The notes beneath the pieces were generated by a model, which saw only the letters and a program-made list of their open reading frames with translations, had not been told where the DNA came from and searched no databases. Position numbers and translations under genes: made by a program. From a virus, in IMG/VR virus record IMGVR_UViG_3300025113_000006, positions 1-40,733 of that record: a stretch of DNA of 40,733 nt, one strand, 5' to 3'. Shown piece after piece: positions 11,342 to 16,906 of the stretch; positions within the stretch are counted from its first letter, which is position 1, and each line of letters begins with the position of its first letter.

Positions 11342-11551
11342 ATGCCTGCCCGTCGCTTCTACCCAAAGGTCCGTCTAGCAACGGGCGAGATAGTCCAGCT
11401 TGACCCTGAGATGAGCCGGCTCCTCTACGAGATAGGCAAGATTGAATACCCGAAGGTCCGCCGGGTCCACGTGAGGTTTGCGAAGCCGCCGACCCTGGGA
11501 AGCGTCACTCGGCTTTGGGCTCGACAGACGGCGCTGGCCGAGTCCGACTAG
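11342..11551 (+). CDS. small basic hypothetical protein, 69 aa
   Basis: The ATG directly follows the previous TGA stop. The product (MPARRFYPKVRLATGEIVQLDPEM at its start) is basic and soluble with a short beta-hairpin-like N-terminus. Its function is unknown. It is the last rightward gene of the fibre block. Its TAG stop lies in a CTAG palindrome shared with the stop of the convergent lipoprotein gene, so the two genes overlap by four bases and leave no room for a terminator between them. Confidence 0.55.
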   Translation: MPARRFYPKVRLATGEIVQLDPEMSRLLYEIGKIEYPKVRRVHVRFAKPPTLGSVTRLWARQTALAESD

Positions 11552-11817
11552 CGGGCCTTGCACTGAAACAGGACGACCTTCGTCATGCAGTACTGGTCGA
11601 GGCACCTGTGCGAGATCGGGCCGATGGCATCGCGGTTGTAGACGGAGCAGGCCTCGGCGGCCACGGCCTTGGTGAGCTCCGCTGAACCGAGCCAGGGCTC
11701 CTGAACCTTGACGGCTCCCTCACCTGCGTCCGCCAGGATCGAGGGCTGGGGCTTGCGTGGGCCGCTGGCGCAGCCAGCAAGAAGGGCGATGGCGAGAAGG
11801 GCGATCAGAGGTTTCAT
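11548..11817 (-). CDS. small lipoprotein (possible Cor-like exclusion protein)
   Basis: The 89-residue protein has a signal peptide (MKPLIALLAIALLAGC) ending in a clear lipobox LLAGC, so Cys16 should be lipidated and the mature protein anchored in a bacterial membrane. The mature part has three further cysteines near the C-terminus, enough for one disulphide. A GGAG ribosome site lies eight bases before the ATG. Small lipoproteins next to tail-tip or fibre genes in T1, N15 and phi80 (Cor) block the phage receptor and exclude superinfection, and context fits that role. An outer-membrane spanin (Rz1 type) is the alternative, but no Rz partner or endolysin is seen nearby. Lipoprotein nature is well supported; function is inferred. 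Confidence 0.75.
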   Translation of the reverse strand: MKPLIALLAIALLAGCASGPRKPQPSILADAGEGAVKVQEPWLGSAELTKAVAAEACSVYNRDAIGPISHRCLDQYCMTKVVLFQCKAR

Positions 11818-11842
11818 GGTGGTTTCTCCGGTTGAGGTTGTA

Positions 11843-12214
11843 TCAGAACGAGAAGGTCATCCCGTTGGCGATGCCGACTGCCAGGGCGTCGGTCGAGGAG
11901 ATGGCGCCCAGCGGGAGGCTGTTACCGAGCGGGCGGCTGGCGTAGCGCACCTGCTTGCGGTCGCAGTTGGCGAGGAAGGAGATGGCGGAGACGTTGCCCG
12001 TCATCATGAAGGTGCTGAGGTAGCCGTCACCGGGCTTCACCGAGGCAGCGGCCTTGGGGCACTCACGAGAGGTGAGCCACGCCTTGAGCTCCGCCTCGGG
12101 CATGTCGACCGAGATGTGGTAGGCATTCATGCCGGCCGGCTTGGTGAAGGTGAAGGCCGAGGGGTTGGCCTTCAAGGCTTCGATTTCGGCTTTGCGATTT
12201 TTGGCTTGACCCAT
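11843..12214 (-). CDS. hypothetical protein with MGQAKNRKAEIEAL start, 123 aa
   Basis: GGAG lies eight bases before the ATG, and the copy of the leftward promoter module at 12247-12289 is just upstream. The N-terminal MGQAKNRKAEIEALKA is typical of a group of small phage and plasmid proteins of unknown function that begin MGQAKNR or MGKAKNR. The remainder, with HISVDMPEAELKAW and ISFLANCDRKQV, looks like a compact alpha/beta domain. It is probably co-transcribed with the lipoprotein gene 25 bases downstream. Confidence 0.6.
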   Translation of the reverse strand: MGQAKNRKAEIEALKANPSAFTFTKPAGMNAYHISVDMPEAELKAWLTSRECPKAAASVKPGDGYLSTFMMTGNVSAISFLANCDRKQVRYASRPLGNSLPLGAISSTDALAVGIANGMTFSF

Positions 12215-12246
12215 TTGAGTAACTCCGTTTGGTTGATGATGAAGTC

Positions 12247-12289
12247 ATTATACATCAAGCGGACCGGATTGACATTAGAGAAGTGTAAC
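12247..12289 (-). promoter_or_regulatory. leftward early promoter module, copy 1
   Basis: Read leftwards: GTTACACTTCTC, then TGTCAATCC, then TATAAT (12247-12252). It matches the module seen at 13025, 15269 and 15710. It would drive the 123-residue gene and the lipoprotein gene. A 12-bp perfect palindrome TCCCGGCCGGGA (12290-12301) lies immediately upstream and may terminate transcription from the preceding gene. Confidence 0.7.
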
Positions 12290-12310
12290 TCCCGGCCGGG
12301 ATTGTAACTC

Positions 12311-12622
12311 TCACTCCTCGACCAGGCAGTCAAGCATCGGCTGCCTGAAGATGGGGTTGATGTTACCCATAACATCTGCGATGTGCAGGAGACGCGCCAT
12401 CTCCGGAGCGGTTCCGCCCTTGATGGTGTAGAGGGTCTCCAACAGCTCGTGCAGCTTCTTCTGGGGCAGCTTGCCTTCGAGGCTATCCACGAGGATCTTA
12501 CCTTGACGCAGCGCCTGCGTCCTGCAGGTGGTCCAAGGACGCCCCTTGGGCATGGCGATGACGGCTGCCAGGAAGACCTGACCTTCGGTCAGATCGGTGC
12601 CAGAGATGAGAAGAGTGGTCAT
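12311..12622 (-). CDS. hypothetical alpha-helical protein, 103 aa
   Basis: An AAGGAG ribosome site lies seven bases before the ATG. The product begins MTTLLISGTDLTEGQVFL and continues with helices (KKLHELLETLYTIKGG, PEMARLLHIADVMG), with no signal peptide or recognised motif. There is no promoter module of its own in the 84 bases upstream, so it is probably co-transcribed with the 95-residue gene at 12707. A small soluble early protein acting on host functions would fit the context, but that is only position-based. Confidence 0.55.
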   Translation of the reverse strand: MTTLLISGTDLTEGQVFLAAVIAMPKGRPWTTCRTQALRQGKILVDSLEGKLPQKKLHELLETLYTIKGGTAPEMARLLHIADVMGNINPIFRQPMLDCLVEE

Positions 12623-12706
12623 GGTGTGGCTCCTTAGACCGTTGCCATCAGCTGGCAGGCCCGGACTTGTTACTGCTTCACCGAGAGGTAGTCGACGAGG
12701 AGGTTG

Positions 12707-12994
12707 TTACTTCACCATCCAAAGCGTCCGAGCGCTCCACTTGTCCCACTTGAAGCGGAGCATGAGGGCATTGCGCGCCTGCCAGATGGTGCCGAGGCTG
12801 TCCCACTCCGCGCGGTCGGGCTCCTCGACCGAGGCGTCATAGGACCTCAGCGCCTCATCACCCTCGATCGAGCGTCCCTTGGGGTGAATCAGCCTACCAA
12901 GGGTCATCAGCTGGAGCTCGGCCTCACTGACGTTGCGGCGAGAGTATTCACCGTGGGCGTCGTGACAGGAGGCGTGGGCAACAAAGGTGGTCAT
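12707..12994 (-). CDS. hypothetical protein, 95 aa
   Basis: I place the start at the ATG at 12994, eight bases after GGAG. A longer frame begins at 13036 but its first codons (MMYNG) are read out of the TATAAT box of the promoter module and are not coding. The product has two histidines and a cysteine close together (VAHASCHDAH) that could bind a metal, followed by a helical, tryptophan-rich C-terminus (FKWDKWSARTLWMVK). I do not recognise the family. Confidence 0.55.
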   Translation of the reverse strand: MTTFVAHASCHDAHGEYSRRNVSEAELQLMTLGRLIHPKGRSIEGDEALRSYDASVEEPDRAEWDSLGTIWQARNALMLRFKWDKWSARTLWMVK

Positions 12995-13024
12995 CGTGGG
13001 TTCTCCGTGGGTTGCGATGTAGCC

Positions 13025-13067
13025 ATTATACATCAAGCGGGCCGGTTGTACACTGGAGAAGTGTAAC
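13025..13067 (-). promoter_or_regulatory. leftward early promoter module, copy 2
   Basis: Read leftwards: GTTACACTTCTCCAG, TGTACAACC, then TATAAT (13025-13030) with 16 bases between TGTACA and TATAAT. TGTAACCGTTACA (13062-13074), a palindrome with one central base, forms the upstream edge and includes the stop codon of the previous gene. It would drive the genes at 12707 and 12311. Confidence 0.75.
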
Positions 13068-13069
13068 CG

Positions 13070-13399
13070 TTACATCTTCTTGCTCCACTCGGTGCGGACG
13101 GTCAGGAGGTGCCGCAGCAGGTAGCTCTTCACCTTGAACTGGTGCGAGAAGTCCCGCAGCGCAAACACCTCTGGCGGTGTCACCAACCGGGCGTCAAAGT
13201 CGCCGACCTCCTGGTAGTAGTGGTTGGGAATGGTGCGAGGGCGAGGCTTCTTCGTGTTCTTCGCCAGGGTGCTCTGGTAGCAGACGAGGTAGGGGTGATC
13301 GACGGTGAAGAGGCTGTCGTTGTCAAGGTGCAGCCGGATGACCCCGTCCTTGTCGGGCAGGTGGCTGTGGCTGCAGCAGTAGAGGATCGGCCAGGTCAC
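13070..13399 (-). CDS. hypothetical protein, 109 aa, paralogue of upstream gene
   Basis: The best start is the GTG at 13399, which overlaps the TGA of the preceding gene (GTGA) and follows GGAG by eight bases; a slightly longer frame from 13411 would also begin with GTG. The product (VTWPILYCCSHSHLPDKDG at its start) has no recognised domain. Its last residues LLTVRTEWSKK are identical to those of the 97-residue protein encoded just upstream, and LFTVDHPYLVCY matches IFTKDHPEVGAY there, so the two look like a diverged tandem duplication. Confidence 0.6.
   Translation of the reverse strand: MTWPILYCCSHSHLPDKDGVIRLHLDNDSLFTVDHPYLVCYQSTLAKNTKKPRPRTIPNHYYQEVGDFDARLVTPPEVFALRDFSHQFKVKSYLLRHLLTVRTEWSKKM
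13076..13102 (-). repeat. 27-bp direct repeat, copy A (copy B at 13399-13425)
   Basis: The same 27 bases end both neighbouring genes and encode TVRTEWSKK. In copy B the GGAGCAAGAAG string also serves as the ribosome site of the next gene. In copy A the same string is followed by ATG and at once TAA, an empty start-stop. Confidence 0.85.
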
Positions 13400-13689
13400 T
13401 TCTTGCTCCACTCGGTGCGGACGGTTAGAAGCCTTCGCACATCACGCGGGTTCAAGCACATCAGCGGGCTGTACTGCCGCAGTTGATACATCTCGTCGGG
13501 CTTCACGTGGTTCGGATTGCCATCACCCACCGCAAGATAGAGGCACTGACTTCCAGGGTGCTTCTTCAGGTAGGCGCCCACCTCAGGGTGGTCCTTCGTG
13601 AAGATGGTGCCAAGCCCTCGGGCGGTTAGTTTGGCGACGCCTGATGGATGTCCGCTGGAGGTAGCGAGGCGGTAGATGTAGTAGGTCAC
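13396..13689 (-). CDS. hypothetical protein, 97 aa
   Basis: It starts with GTG at 13689, five bases after GAGG. The GTG overlaps the stop (GTGA) of an eight-codon mini-frame that itself begins in the TGATG at the end of the 58-residue gene, so translation is probably coupled through the whole chain. The product has a basic N-terminus and a core IFTKDHPEVGAYLKKHPGSQCLYLAVGDG resembling the downstream paralogue. It ends in the shared RRLLTVRTEWSKK. Function is unknown. Confidence 0.6.
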   Translation of the reverse strand: MTYYIYRLATSSGHPSGVAKLTARGLGTIFTKDHPEVGAYLKKHPGSQCLYLAVGDGNPNHVKPDEMYQLRQYSPLMCLNPRDVRRLLTVRTEWSKK

Positions 13690-13711
13690 TCGAACCTCAG
13701 CTCATAGAGCA

Positions 13712-13888
13712 TCAGACGACATCACTTTCTGAGGGTTGCAGCAACAGGTAGCCCTCACCTGTGTGCTCAACAACTTTGAAAGGCACACTAACTATGTCCC
13801 CAGGTTGAATGGCGGGGTCTGGGTGCATCCTAAGCAGGTAGTACGCGTCGATTGTTGGAGCGATTGGAAAGGTAGGCACGCCCATCAT
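13712..13888 (-). CDS. small hypothetical protein, 58 aa
   Basis: This frame begins with tandem ATG codons at 13888 and ends in TGA at 13712. The product (MMGVPTFPIAPTIDAYYLLR first) contains AIQPGDIVSVPFKVVEHTGEGYLLLQP, a pattern of short strands typical of a small beta-barrel. It fits tightly between the interrupted HNH-like gene and the 97-residue gene, with TGATG coupling downstream. Base composition is less G+C-rich than in the tail genes, as in its upstream neighbours. I do not recognise it. Confidence 0.5.
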   Translation of the reverse strand: MMGVPTFPIAPTIDAYYLLRMHPDPAIQPGDIVSVPFKVVEHTGEGYLLLQPSESDVV

Positions 13889-13934
13889 TCAAAACCTCAG
13901 CGCCTTGTGGCGGGTCATTGAAGTGTTAGGACCC

Positions 13935-14411
13935 TTAGACATAGCGGAACTCCATTAGCCGTGTCGCAGGGCGACCAAGTTCTCTGACCAATGCAATGCG
14001 AGATGGGAAGATGCGAACACCATCCACAGTACAAGGCTTCCTGTTCGTAATGGCGCAAGGTGGGACCTTACCAAGTCTATTCAGAGAGTTCTTCACGTTA
14101 GGTCTACCAAGCAACTTGGCACGAACACGAGGGGCGCTCTCACGAATGTTGTCTGCGTTCAGGCTGACTTTGACATTACCCAGTTCGTAATGCCCAAGGT
14201 CATCAACTCGTGACATCACCTACTTACCCGTTCCACGACCACGTTGTTCCCACTTGCCAGAGGACAACCAGATGTCAAGCCACTGTTCGAAGGTCAGACG
14301 CATCTCAATGGGGGTACCATTACGGTCTTTGCGACGTCCGCAGTTCTTCTTCTGTTGCTTGTAGGCGCTCACCGCCTTCTTGAGTTCACTTACTTGCATA
14401 CGATGGTCCAT
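13935..14411 (-). pseudogene. HNH/NUMOD-like homing-type protein interrupted by an in-frame amber codon
   Basis: Two adjacent reading frames are in the same frame and separated only by TAG at 14220-14222. Start is ATG at 14411 or 14399, overlapping the methyltransferase end. The upstream part ends MRLTFEQWLDIWLSSGKWEQ then RGRGTGK; the downstream part begins VMSRVDDLGHYELGNVKV. Phage proteins of this family carry these as one continuous domain (W..W..SG...RG...G.YVM.R..D.G.Y...NV), so the amber codon replaces what is usually tyrosine. The C-terminal CTVDGVRIFPSRIALVRELG resembles a NUMOD DNA-binding motif. Either the gene is dead, the codon is suppressed, or the base is a sequencing error. 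If intact it would be a roughly 155-residue endonuclease-like mobile gene. Confidence 0.75.
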
Positions 14412-14982
14412 CTCGAAGAGACTTGTGACGAGTAATGAGGAGGGCGACGCCCTTGATGGACTTCGTCTTGCCATCAGGGAGTTCAAACTTGTCGCTTGGT
14501 AGCGAATGCACTGACAGCAGGTCGTGGTCGTCAGGAATAGTTCGGCTCTTCGAATACCACTTCGGAATAGCCATACTCCTCGGGACAATCATTCCCGCGT
14601 AGCCGCAATGGGGGCTGTAATGCGACCAGACTTGCTTTGCAAGTGCAGACTGGCGTCCAAACGGAGGGTTGCCAATCAAGAGCACGTGGTCCCTCGGCAC
14701 CTGCACGCCCTTCGTAGGGTGCCACAACAGGGCAGGCACATCCACCTTCAAGGCGTCCCACTGCTTGACATCGGGGTGCTTGGGCTCGAGGTCGCCCGCG
14801 TGCAGGGTGAGGTAGTGGAAGTAGGGGCGAAGGGCCTCGACGAACACGCCCTTCCCAGCGGTGGGCTCGATGGCCTCGACGATGTCAATCCAGAAAGGTT
14901 GATCTCGAAGCACCTGCACCACCCAGTTGGCCGTGGCTTGTGGAGAGTAAAATTGTTCGAGACCGATTTCTTTTCGTATCAC
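14386..14982 (-). CDS. DNA N6-adenine methyltransferase
   Basis: The 198-residue protein has the two hallmarks of S-adenosylmethionine-dependent adenine methyltransferases: an EPTAGKGVF motif I (residues 39-47) and an NPPF catalytic motif IV (residues 105-108). It transfers a methyl group to the exocyclic amino group of adenine in DNA, probably protecting phage DNA from host restriction. No companion restriction gene is visible. The start is GTG at 14982, overlapping the previous stop (GTGA), with GAGG eight bases before. A target-recognition domain is not obvious, and length is short for the family, so specificity cannot be predicted. The 3' end, like the next gene, is less G+C-rich than the tail genes. 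Confidence 0.85.
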   Translation of the reverse strand: MIRKEIGLEQFYSPQATANWVVQVLRDQPFWIDIVEAIEPTAGKGVFVEALRPYFHYLTLHAGDLEPKHPDVKQWDALKVDVPALLWHPTKGVQVPRDHVLLIGNPPFGRQSALAKQVWSHYSPHCGYAGMIVPRSMAIPKWYSKSRTIPDDHDLLSVHSLPSDKFELPDGKTKSIKGVALLITRHKSLRDGPSYASK

Positions 14983-15230
14983 GCAGCGGCCTCAAGGTAA
15001 TCGAGCACACTCTGCACCTCAGGCTTCACCTCGATGTGCTTGATGCCACCTTGGTTGGGCAGGCGCCGACGGAACAGGGCTGAGGCCACCACGTGGCTTG
15101 GGATGCCCTCCTGACAGCCCCAGACGATGGTGCTGCCCTCAGCTGAGGAGAACTCGGTGTCGTGCCCACTGCCGTGGGTGCCGTGCATGTAGGTAAAGAC
15201 ATCCATCAAGTATTTAGCAAGGTTTTTCAA
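14979..15230 (-). CDS. hypothetical protein, 83 aa (TTG start)
   Basis: GGAG lies nine bases before a TTG at 15230, which gives MKNLAKYLMDVFTYMHG; an ATG eight codons further in is the alternative but has no ribosome site. The product has histidine-rich HGTHGSGHDTEF and then a small alpha/beta part with HVVASALFRRRLP. Its family is unknown. It is the first gene of the leftward operon that includes the methyltransferase, directly under promoter copy 3, and overlaps the methyltransferase start by four bases. Confidence 0.55.
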   Translation of the reverse strand: MKNLAKYLMDVFTYMHGTHGSGHDTEFSSAEGSTIVWGCQEGIPSHVVASALFRRRLPNQGGIKHIEVKPEVQSVLDYLEAAA

Positions 15231-15268
15231 GTGCTTTCTCCAGAGGTTAGGCGTTGGTGCCTAAAGCC

Positions 15269-15310
15269 ATTATACACAGCTGGGCCGGTTGTACACTGGA
15301 GAAGTGTAAC
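15269..15310 (-). promoter_or_regulatory. leftward early promoter module, copy 3
   Basis: Read leftwards: GTTACACTTCTCCAG, TGTACAACC, then TATAAT (15269-15274). The first 24 bases are identical to copy 2 at 13025-13067. It drives the operon from the 83-residue gene through the methyltransferase and probably on to 13070. Confidence 0.75.
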
Positions 15311-15325
15311 TCCGGCCCAAGGTTG

Positions 15326-15676
15326 TTACGCGTGCTTCAGCTTGCGGGCGGCGTTGTAGGGGATGCCATACCTCTTGGCCGTGGCCGCCGCGTTGATCTC
15401 GCCGCTGTCGAAGAAGCAGGGGTTCAACCGGGCCTCCTCCAGCGGGCTGAGCTTCGAGCTCACCAGCGAGAGCTTCGCGGGCTTGATGTTGAGCTCCTTC
15501 TCGATGCGGGCTACCGTCTCCTCGGCCTCCTTGAGCATGTCGCGGGCGATGGCGAGGTTTTCTACCGCTGCCGCGTGCTGGGCGTGCAGGGCCTGCTGCT
15601 TCACCGCCTTCAGCGCGGTGAGCTGGGCGATGGTGGCGTCGATGTCGGTGATGGTGAGGGATTCGTTGAGGCTCAT
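15326..15676 (-). CDS. coiled-coil protein with HTH-like C-terminus, 116 aa (possible autoregulator)
   Basis: The start is ATG 15676, eight bases after AGGAG; the longer frame from 15721 (MMYNG...) reads through the promoter. Residues about 8-70 form a long charged helix (TITDIDATIAQLTALKAVKQ onward) typical of a dimeric coiled coil. The end, INAAATAKRYGIPYNAARKL, has the spacing of a helix-turn-helix as found in small transposase- or Mor-type DNA binders. The promoter of this gene alone is bracketed by a 12-bp inverted repeat, which fits autoregulation. Function is inferred from shape and context. Confidence 0.6.
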   Translation of the reverse strand: MSLNESLTITDIDATIAQLTALKAVKQQALHAQHAAAVENLAIARDMLKEAEETVARIEKELNIKPAKLSLVSSKLSPLEEARLNPCFFDSGEINAAATAKRYGIPYNAARKLKHA

Positions 15677-15685
15677 TTGAAATCT

Positions 15686-15730
15686 CCTAGGTGGTTGGTC
15701 GATAGAGCCATTATACATCAACCACCTAGG
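15686..15730. promoter_or_regulatory. 12-bp inverted repeat bracketing promoter copy 4 (operator candidate)
   Basis: CCTAGGTGGTTG (15686-15697) and CAACCACCTAGG (15719-15730) are perfect inverted repeats with 21 bases between them. The TATAAT box (15710-15715, read leftwards) lies between the arms, and the left arm covers the ribosome site AGGAG of the 116-residue gene. Binding of a dimer, or a hairpin in the RNA, would control that gene. Confidence 0.7.
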
Positions 15731-15752
15731 TTGAACACTCGAGAAGTGTTAC
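15710..15752 (-). promoter_or_regulatory. leftward early promoter module, copy 4
   Basis: Read leftwards: GTAACACTTCTCGAG, TGTTCAACC, then TATAAT (15710-15715) with 16 bases between TGTTCA and TATAAT. It differs from the other copies in having GTAAC for GTTAC and in the operator-like arms around its -10 box. Confidence 0.7.
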
Positions 15753-15754
15753 GG

Positions 15755-16014
15755 TTACACCTTGTCCCCGAACCGCCAGTCGAGCCGCTTGGCCGCCGGG
15801 CTGCGGGTGTCCTCCTCGTCCTCACCGATCGCGACGCGGTAGCGCGCGTAGAGCGCGCAGAACTCATCGTAGTCGGACTCGCCCTCGATCTCCTCGATGA
15901 GCTCGAACTCCCAGTCCGAGAACCGCTGGGCGTCGGCCTATGAGCGGCCCTCGCTCAGGCAGAAGGTCTTGAAGCCGCTCCAAGGGCGGTCGTTGTCTGG
16001 GGCCAGTCGTTCAT
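15755..16014 (-). pseudogene. broken acidic small gene: frameshift plus in-frame amber
   Basis: A strong ribosome site (AAGGAG) and ATG at 16014 begin MNDWPQT but this frame stops after 19 codons. A different frame, entered within the first nine codons, reads RPWSGFKTFCLSEGRS, then TAG (15938-15940), then ADAQRFSDWEFELIEEIEGE and on through FCALYARYRVAIGEDEEDTR to a TAA beside promoter copy 4. Codon use and the sensible acidic protein on both sides of the TAG show that this was one gene of about 86 residues. The ATG-to-stop distance (260 bases) is not a multiple of three, so one base is missing or two are extra. Function is unknown. Confidence 0.65.
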
Positions 16015-16024
16015 GTGGTGCTCC

Positions 16025-16831
16025 TTAGGGCTTGGTGGCGATGAAGGTCTTGACGACCCACTGGGGGTTGCCGATCTTGAGGGCGCGGGCCTGCTTCAGC
16101 GTGACCTTGCCCTCGCGGGTCTGGTTGGTGCCTGCGACGGTCACCTTGATGGGCACCTCCTGCTCATCAATGAGGATCTCGATGGCCTCCTGCACATCCG
16201 GGTCGTCGAGGCTCTCGCCCTTCTCGATCATGGCTTTCTCGCAGAAGGCGCGGATGTTCTTGATGGTCTTGTGCCAGGAGACGGGGAGGTTGTCCTGGAC
16301 CAGGTAGAAGGTGCCGCCTGGGACGGTGACCTCGACCTCCTCACCTAGGTAGTCGGCCGCGTCCGCCAGGCCGACCAGCTTCAGGAGCAGGGCCTTGATG
16401 TCCGTGCTGCTGTTGGTCCGCAGCCGCTGGTAGCACCGACCGAGGGCGTGAGGCGTGATCGTGATGCCCTCCTTGGCGGCCAGGGCGTTGTCCCAGTGGC
16501 CGTCCGCGTCGTAGAAGAGGGGCGAGATGAAGCCGCAGCCAGGGGAGGACTTGGAGGTGTCGAGAAACCAGACCTTGGTGCCCTGGATGGAGCTCTCCTC
16601 GCCCATGTAGCCGGTCATCTTCCGCACCTGCTCGAGGTGGCGGAGCCCCTTGCTCTTGGTGCTGCGCTCCCCATCGACGGTCTTGATGAGCAGCCGGCCG
16701 AGGGCCTCACCGTAGCTGTCATCAACCCAGGTCGTGGTGTTGGGACGAGCGGCCTGCACCAGCTTCTGGGTGAGTGCCTCCGCCTTCTTCCGGGCCTTCG
16801 CCTCGGCCTGCTTCTGCTGCGTGGATGCCAT
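16025..16831 (-). CDS. hypothetical early protein, 268 aa
   Basis: Two adjacent ATGs occur; the second (16831) has better spacing from AAGGA. The N-terminus is a lysine/alanine-rich helix (QKQAEAKARKKAEALTQKLV). The middle contains ITPHALGRCYQRLRT, similar to an H-A-x-x-R-x-x-x-R pattern in uncharacterised phage and proteobacterial proteins, and EVTVPGGTFYLVQDNLPV, probably a beta region. No catalytic motif is recognised. It lies under its own promoter (copy 5) and is followed by the broken acidic gene. It is the largest unknown of the leftward region. Confidence 0.7.
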   Translation of the reverse strand: MASTQQKQAEAKARKKAEALTQKLVQAARPNTTTWVDDSYGEALGRLLIKTVDGERSTKSKGLRHLEQVRKMTGYMGEESSIQGTKVWFLDTSKSSPGCGFISPLFYDADGHWDNALAAKEGITITPHALGRCYQRLRTNSSTDIKALLLKLVGLADAADYLGEEVEVTVPGGTFYLVQDNLPVSWHKTIKNIRAFCEKAMIEKGESLDDPDVQEAIEILIDEQEVPIKVTVAGTNQTREGKVTLKQARALKIGNPQWVVKTFIATKP

Positions 16832-16860
16832 CATTTTCCTTGAGGTTGGTCGATAAGGCT

Positions 16861-16903
16861 ATCATATCACGACCGCCCAGGAAGTAAACAGTCAAGGTGT
16901 AAC
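16861..16903 (-). promoter_or_regulatory. leftward early promoter module, copy 5, with 22-bp palindrome
   Basis: Read leftwards: GTTACACC, then TTTACT and TATGAT (16861-16866) with 16 bases between the last two boxes. Positions 16894-16915 are a perfect 22-bp palindrome with the core GTGTAACGCGTTACAC that includes the stop codon of the GIY-YIG gene and the GTTAC box. It may be an operator or a terminator of the preceding gene. Confidence 0.65.
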
Positions 16904-16906
16904 GCG

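Noticed and set aside
11548-11817. Calling the lipoprotein an Rz1 outer spanin
   Set aside because: No inner spanin, holin or endolysin is adjacent, and the mature part is cysteine-rich, not proline-rich.
12995-13036. Upstream ATG starts giving proteins that begin MMYNG (also at 15721)
   Set aside because: These codons are read out of the TATAAT box of the promoter module, and a better ribosome site lies before the downstream ATG.
13889-13942. A 17-codon frame between the HNH-like gene and the 58-residue gene
   Set aside because: It is too short and has no ribosome site; it probably reflects chance between overlapping stops and starts.
15213-15219. CTAAATA on the - strand near the start of the 83-residue gene
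   Set aside because: It lies inside the coding sequence (Ala-Lys-Tyr codons) under an early promoter module, and the other copies are on the + strand.
14220-15940. Genome-wide TAG recoding (amber read as an amino acid)
   Set aside because: TAG is used as the true stop of at least three other genes (11135, 11551, 11548), and no suppressor tRNA was found.
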